Shown one piece after another: positions 63,620 through 64,000 of a stretch of DNA of 64,000 bases. The stretch is from Bacteroides intestinalis (GTDB lineage Bacteria; Bacteroidota; Bacteroidia; Bacteroidales; Bacteroidaceae). The translations under genes and the position numbers were made by a program. Below the pieces are notes generated by a model, which worked only from the letters and a program-made list of their open reading frames with translations, did no database searches and was not told the DNA's origin. The stretch spans positions 1 through 64,000 of the forward strand of contig NZ_CABJDN010000004.1 in NCBI RefSeq assembly GCF_902364365.1. Reading direction: 5' to 3'. How positions within the stretch are numbered: position 1 is the first letter of the stretch; each line of letters opens with the position of its first letter.

Positions 63620-64000
63620 TCGGCAGAAGAGGGGAGTCGTGTGTAGGGCATTCAGCGATGCTCGTTCCAGTATTCAGATATATATCTGCTATCCCCAATA
63701 GTATATCTGTTATATTCAATTGGTCTTCCGGTAGTTTTAAACGTAGCTTTTTGCTATCGTAGATCATTGCGTTTTTTCCTTGCATCTTCGGGGTGGTTTT
63801 CACGAACATATCCTTCAGATTAATTGTAATCGTGCTGAAGCTCCGGAACATGTCCATTCCTACTATTCCATCTCCGGCAAAATGAAGAGCATTTTGTTCA
63901 GGTGTTGCCACTACGTTGAGACTGTCTGTACAGCCCGTATACTCACCTATCTGGAAGCATGCTCCCGGCAGTTTGTAAATGCATACCCGTGCTGTGCCAC
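63600..64000 (-). CDS. Retropepsin-like aspartic protease, C-terminal part
   Basis: The frame is open on the minus strand from the window end to a stop at 63600, giving the last 133 codons or so of a longer gene. It has GDGIVGMDMFRSFSTITINL, the pattern of retropepsin-like aspartic proteases (GIxGMDxL), a second catalytic-loop region of that family. An apparent GTG start at 63911 is internal because the frame continues beyond it with protein-like residues (RVCIYKLPGACFQIGEYTG). The N-terminus and likely signal peptide are outside the window. Confidence 0.75.
   Translation of the reverse strand, partial: GTARVCIYKLPGACFQIGEYTGCTDSLNVVATPEQNALHFAGDGIVGMDMFRSFSTITINLKDMFVKTTPKMQGKNAMIYDSKKLRLKLPEDQLNITDILLGIADIYLNTGTSIAECPTHDSPLLPKGTCSP

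Overview
The window is a chromosomal segment of a Bacteroides-type organism (Bacteroidota, order Bacteroidales). This rests on the many promoters with the Bacteroides -7 box TAnnTTTG, the type IX secretion genes porU and porV, the DUF5686, DUF4488 and DUF6078 families, the operon contents, and a moderate to low GC content that drops further in one accessory stretch. I cannot name the species. No insertion sequence, prophage or CRISPR array was seen.

Layout. 1-11.6 kb holds a sensor kinase, then DUF177-rpmF-fabH-era-der, a TPR histidine kinase with its NarL-type regulator, a convergent mlaE/mlaF-like pair, lptB and an RRM RNA-binding protein. 12-19.4 kb holds tig-clpP-clpX, recQ and guaB. 19.6-27.5 kb is an envelope-biogenesis run of three PpiC/SurA-type periplasmic chaperones, an OstA/LptA-like protein, a small membrane protein and mutL. 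An OmpA-family porin and a convergent trpS follow.

30.2-38.6 kb is an AT-rich accessory island. It encodes a membrane-anchored helix-turn-helix-like protein, a lipoprotein with a transglutaminase-like C-H-D arrangement, and an HExxH lipoprotein (family A) followed by a small secreted protein (family B). Behind these lie broken copies. Reading the debris, I infer that a three-gene cassette A-B-C has been duplicated and is decaying, ending in an O-antigen-ligase-like membrane protein with a TPR tail.

38.7-45.1 kb holds a DUF6078 protein, carB without carA, and a GH78-like glycosidase. carB is preceded by a 35-codon leader ORF, a hairpin, a U-rich stretch and an intrinsic terminator, which is the layout of a pyrBI-type UTP-sensitive attenuator. 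45.3-54.4 kb holds two tRNA-Val genes, purB, a pseudouridine synthase with a long repetitive N-terminus, asnS, a DUF4488 protein, rplM-rpsI-rpsB-tsf and a SUI1 protein. 54.5-64 kb holds a DUF5686 outer-membrane protein, rex, a FAH-family hydrolase, porU, porV and a partial retropepsin-like gene running off the end.

The most unusual non-coding signal is two classes of intergenic repeat with strict periods but a different word at each locus: 22-bp palindromic units (19.5, 39.1 and 50.7 kb, with a lone unit at 54.05 kb), and 7-bp units (3.25, 10.4, 25.5, 51.85, 52.85 and 63.6 kb), several inside operons. Together with the carB leader and the A-B-C cassette they are the best candidates for undescribed biology here. 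All calls come from reading the sequence; no database search was run.
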